A stretch of 64,000 bases of DNA, from the NCBI RefSeq assembly GCF_001750165.1, contig NZ_CP015412.1, forward strand, positions 1,116,001-1,180,000. The letters run 5' to 3'. Under the pieces are notes generated by a model. It ran no database searches, had not been told where the DNA came from, and worked only from the letters and a program-made list of their open reading frames with translations. Shown one piece after another: positions 60,725 through 64,000 of the stretch. The number at the start of each line of letters is the position of its first letter. The first letter of the stretch is position 1. The DNA is from Pseudoalteromonas luteoviolacea (GTDB lineage Bacteria; Pseudomonadota; Gammaproteobacteria; Enterobacterales; Alteromonadaceae). Both the position numbers and the translations under genes were made by a program.

Positions 60725-63700
60725 ATGACGGACTCTGCAAATAATGCCGCACTAGAACAGGGCTCTTATGATTTAATCAAGCGCCGTTTGAGTAACTCGG
60801 GTGCCCAATTGCGCACAGACATTGATTTACTCAACCAAAACCGTATAGATACCTTTGGCAGCACTGAAATCAAAGTAAAAGGGCGTGCTAGAGTAAGAAC
60901 AGAACACAATTGTATACCACGAGATATCGTGCTCATTGGTGATAAACTCATCTTTGCTTACAACGTATTTTTAGGATTGAAAAAGAATACTCAAGTAGGT
61001 GATGTGTTCAGTGTTCAAAAGCTAGTTCAGCAAGATGATCACTATGAGGTAGAAGCATATCCAAGTGAAACAAAGTTTCTCACAGACAATCGATTTTTGA
61101 GAGATTTTGACGAGTTATATACCTATTACAAAGAAACCCGCTTACAGCATTTATTTCAGCAAAATGGCAAGCTTTACGCGCTATTTCAAATCGGTGACAA
61201 GCTCACCGATGTACGAGTCTTTCGTTGGGAGATAGCAGCAGATAACACCCTTGATTACATAGATAATCGCGGCGAACGGGATTTAAATACGGGTCAGGAC
61301 TATGACTTTGAATGGATAAAAACCGATAGAAGTAATCATGTAGAAGGTCGTCATCCGCATATTAATATTCTTGATACCGTGTTTGTTGAGACGGTTGGTG
61401 GCGATCTAACCATTAAAATCGAGAATAATACTGAAAGTGGTGAAGGGATCTATGCGGAGCCAGTTGAAGATAAAAACCAATCCCTCGCTGATTGTGATGT
61501 AGATTATGCGAAGCTTGGCGAAATCATCTTACTTAAAGTGCTACCTTATCGCGAAAAGGTTTGGCGCTATTATATTTTCAATTGTGTGACCGAAAAGGTC
61601 ATCCGCCAAGATGCTATTTCAGATGCATGTGTACAACTTCCTGATGACCACGGCATAATTTTCCCAGGTGGTTACTATTTACAATCAGGGCAGACTCGTT
61701 CGTTTGAAGACCACATTGAAAACTTAGAATTTCATAAGCAGATAAAATCTCCTAATGGTGAGGATGTTTTATATGTTTTTTATGAGCCAAGCGAAGGGCG
61801 CTACGCATTATTTGCCTATAATCTGATCGAGAAAAACCTTCAAAACCCAATCTATTGTCATGGTTATGGTGTCTATGAAGATGGTTTAACCATCACCTTC
61901 AAGGCTGAAAAGGAAGAAGCTGAGCGCGTTCATCCAATTCAGATCTGGGATAGCCCATTTTGCTCTGTTGAGTTTGCTGCCAATGCGCCTACACCAAGCA
62001 GTATGCTGGGTAAGATTGGGAATCCAGATTTGGTGCGAGGTATTTCAGATCTATACAGTGTTTGCAAGGCTATCAGTGAGCAAAATCCCAATGTGTCTCA
62101 CTATGAAAGTTTGATCTCGTTAACACGCAGTATCTTAGACAGATATCACTGGCTAACAGAGCCTGACTTTACACCTCTCAATACTCAATTACATGAGATA
62201 TTTGAAACCTCTGAGCAGGTTTTGGATGAGTTTGAGAAAGTCAGCCAAATACAAGAGACAGCCAAAAAAGCACTGGCTGATATTGAGCAAGAATATAAGG
62301 CGACCACTAAGGATATTCGCCCTGATAGCTTTAAACTGGCCACTGAATTTGTCACAGGCCTTGAAGCGCTTAAGCTGCTTAAAGGCAAAATTATTAGCTT
62401 GGAAGAGGTAAAATATATAGATGTTACCGCTTTGCAAGCGCTGCAAATACGCCTTGATGAGCTGACTTTAGAGTTGAGTAAAGCGACGGCGCAATTTTTA
62501 CAAAAAGAGGCTGCTTTAGCGCCTTATCATGACAAACTCGGTGAGCTCACCGGCTTGAGCGAGAAAAGTGAGAGTGTCACTGAGCTCAATGGATTTTTAG
62601 ATGCGTTAGATACTCTGGGCGATGAGCTTGATTTACTCAATCATACCATGCTTGATTTAGAAATCGATGATAGTCGTGTTAGAACACAGATCCTAGAGGA
62701 TGTCAGTGGTGTTTATGGCTTGGTTAATCGAGCCAAAGCCAGTATTGAGATCCGCCGAAAAAGTCTTGGTAGTGTAGAGGCAAAAGCGGAATTTGCAGCG
62801 CGTTTTAAACTGTTTAGTCAAAGTATTACCAGCAGTTTGAACAACGCGCGTACGCCGGAGCAATGTGATGAGCAGCTCTCTCGCTTGTTAATTCAATTAG
62901 AAGAGCTGGAGTCTCAGTTTAGTGAATATGACGAGTATCTTGCTGAGATCATGGCCAAGCGCGATGATGTCTATGAAAGCTTTGAAGCACATAAGCAGCA
63001 GCTGATAGATGAAAGGCAGCGCAGAGCACTAAACTTAGCCAATGCCGCTGAGCGTATTTTGCAAGGGGTAACTAGACGCTCACAAAACTTCACTGATATT
63101 GATGAAATAAACAGCTATTTTGCTTCTGATCCTATGATCAGCAAGTTACGCAGTTTGACGCAAGAGCTTAAAGATCTGGGTGATGAGATTAAAGCGGATG
63201 ATATTCAAGCTAAGCTAAAAGCGTCTAAAGATCAAGGGATCCGCTCTCTACGTGATAAGCAAGATATATACAGTGATGGTGGTAACTCGGTCAAAATTGG
63301 CAAGCACAATTTTGGAGTCAATAAGCAGCAACTAGACTTGACTTTATTGCCTCGTGATGAAGATTTGATGTTTCATCTTACTGGTACTGAGTATTTTGAG
63401 CCTATAGGGGATAAGCGTATTCGCGAAACTTTGCTGGCTTATCGCCCATATTGGCAGCAGAACTTAGTCTCTGAAAATAACGACATATATCGTGGTGAGT
63501 TTCTAGCCGCGCAAGTGCTGACAGCGGCGACAGATCCGACTCACGCACTGACGCTTGATGGGTTAAATGCTGCGATAGCTGATGATTCACTGCTCACGTT
63601 AGTGCAGAAATTTGCAGAGCCTAGATATCAAGAGGGTTATGAAAAGGGCATTCATGACCATGATGCAACCTTGATCTTGCAAAACTTGCTGGCACAAAAA

Positions 63701-64000
63701 CAGGCGTTAGGATTATTGATATACCCTACATCAGCGCGTGTGGTAGCGCAGCTGTATGCAAGTCAATGTGATGACAAGCAATTAATCAAGTGGCGCGAGC
63801 AGTCTAAGCAGGCTGAGTTGATGGAGACCTTGTTAGGTGATGCGCGATTTAAAGTGCAGCTAGCCACTGAACTTGGCGAGGTGATCACACAGTTTGCACA
63901 AACTGATCTAAACCGTTACCTGGGTTACACATCGGCCTTATCTGGACAGTTAAGTGCTGAATATTTAATCAAAGAGTTGGCGCACAGCAAAAAAGACCTT
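60725..64000 (+). CDS. Large coiled-coil protein, DNA repair ATPase-like, 5' part
   Basis: The ATG at 60725 opens a frame with no stop to the window end (1092 codons). The N-terminal 500 residues are a globular, beta-rich region with repeated FxxGDKL-type strands (DIVLIGDKLIFAYNVFLG; LYALFQIGDKLTDVRVFRWE). Residues about 490-840 are coiled coil (SEQVLDEFEKVSQIQETAKK; LEELESQFSEYDEYLAEI). The later part is again mixed. Genes at this position, after a yqiK-type flotillin, are commonly annotated DNA repair ATPase; the nucleotide-binding part would be C-terminal and outside the window. I see no P-loop in the part present. A role in membrane or stress response is inferred from context. Confidence 0.8.
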   Translation, partial: MTDSANNAALEQGSYDLIKRRLSNSGAQLRTDIDLLNQNRIDTFGSTEIKVKGRARVRTEHNCIPRDIVLIGDKLIFAYNVFLGLKKNTQVGDVFSVQKLVQQDDHYEVEAYPSETKFLTDNRFLRDFDELYTYYKETRLQHLFQQNGKLYALFQIGDKLTDVRVFRWEIAADNTLDYIDNRGERDLNTGQDYDFEWIKTDRSNHVEGRHPHINILDTVFVETVGGDLTIKIENNTESGEGIYAEPVEDKNQSLADCDVDYAKLGEIILLKVLPYREKVWRYYIFNCVTEKVIRQDAISDACVQLPDDHGIIFPGGYYLQSGQTRSFEDHIENLEFHKQIKSPNGEDVLYVFYEPSEGRYALFAYNLIEKNLQNPIYCHGYGVYEDGLTITFKAEKEEAERVHPIQIWDSPFCSVEFAANAPTPSSMLGKIGNPDLVRGISDLYSVCKAISEQNPNVSHYESLISLTRSILDRYHWLTEPDFTPLNTQLHEIFETSEQVLDEFEKVSQIQETAKKALADIEQEYKATTKDIRPDSFKLATEFVTGLEALKLLKGKIISLEEVKYIDVTALQALQIRLDELTLELSKATAQFLQKEAALAPYHDKLGELTGLSEKSESVTELNGFLDALDTLGDELDLLNHTMLDLEIDDSRVRTQILEDVSGVYGLVNRAKASIEIRRKSLGSVEAKAEFAARFKLFSQSITSSLNNARTPEQCDEQLSRLLIQLEELESQFSEYDEYLAEIMAKRDDVYESFEAHKQQLIDERQRRALNLANAAERILQGVTRRSQNFTDIDEINSYFASDPMISKLRSLTQELKDLGDEIKADDIQAKLKASKDQGIRSLRDKQDIYSDGGNSVKIGKHNFGVNKQQLDLTLLPRDEDLMFHLTGTEYFEPIGDKRIRETLLAYRPYWQQNLVSENNDIYRGEFLAAQVLTAATDPTHALTLDGLNAAIADDSLLTLVQKFAEPRYQEGYEKGIHDHDATLILQNLLAQKQALGLLIYPTSARVVAQLYASQCDDKQLIKWREQSKQAELMETLLGDARFKVQLATELGEVITQFAQTDLNRYLGYTSALSGQLSAEYLIKELAHSKKDL

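Overview
The window looks like chromosomal DNA of an AT-rich marine gammaproteobacterium, most likely Pseudoalteromonas or a close Alteromonadales relative. This is inferred from gene content (M6 proteases, TonB receptors, secreted and lipoprotein proteases, a sedentary-type integron) and from AT-rich intergenic DNA. No rRNA, tRNA or CRISPR array was found.

Layout. 1-1472 holds the 5' part of a two-partner-secretion adhesin on the minus strand. 1.9-13.1 kb is a plus-strand block: an unknown coiled-coil protein, a lipoprotein amine oxidase, two tandem M6 (immune inhibitor A-like) metalloproteases, then a TonB-dependent receptor next to a periplasmic solute-binding protein. 13.1-24.7 kb is the mobile, accessory part. 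It contains a relict chromosomal integron reading leftward: a truncated intI at 24.47-24.70, an attI-like site, and five cassettes (lipoprotein, a possibly glycosylase-like protein, a membrane protein, a DUF4062 protein and a TIGR02391/Ymh protein) separated by four recognisable attC sites. A probable stranded sixth cassette lies at 13.17-13.58. Between the array and that stranded cassette lie IS110 and IS3 remnants, a RAYT-type Y1 (HUH) transposase with a family of short repeats sharing the core GTGCCTGTCC, and a large periplasmic-propeller histidine kinase.

25.0-31.0 kb: a lipoprotein and a tetR - membrane-fusion protein - RND pump operon with a clear palindromic operator. 31.0-45.9 kb: a 47-residue peptide with a VAGG leader-like motif, a siderophore-interacting flavoprotein, a frameshifted secreted protein, a trypsin-like protease, a HAD phosphatase divergent from an AraC regulator, a RoxA-like dihaem cytochrome, MscS, an outer-membrane barrel protein, a FabI plus MaoC-hydratase pair and a chemotaxis receptor. 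46.0-55.9 kb: a cytochrome c/aldose dehydrogenase fusion, an S33 peptidase, small unknown proteins, a possible sRNA, a DUF1353 protein, a minimal DsbB-like protein, an M43-like lipoprotein protease and a GNAT acetyltransferase.

56.28-64.0 kb is a co-directional block of DUF2170 (YjfI-like), PspA/IM30, a small basic protein, a YqiJ-like membrane protein, a YqiK-like flotillin and a very large coiled-coil protein of the kind annotated as DNA repair ATPase, which runs off the end. It looks like one membrane-stress or membrane-organisation module.

The most unusual part is 13-25 kb. There an integron that has lost its integrase core keeps cassettes with defence-like domains and has been broken open by insertion elements and RAYT repeats.
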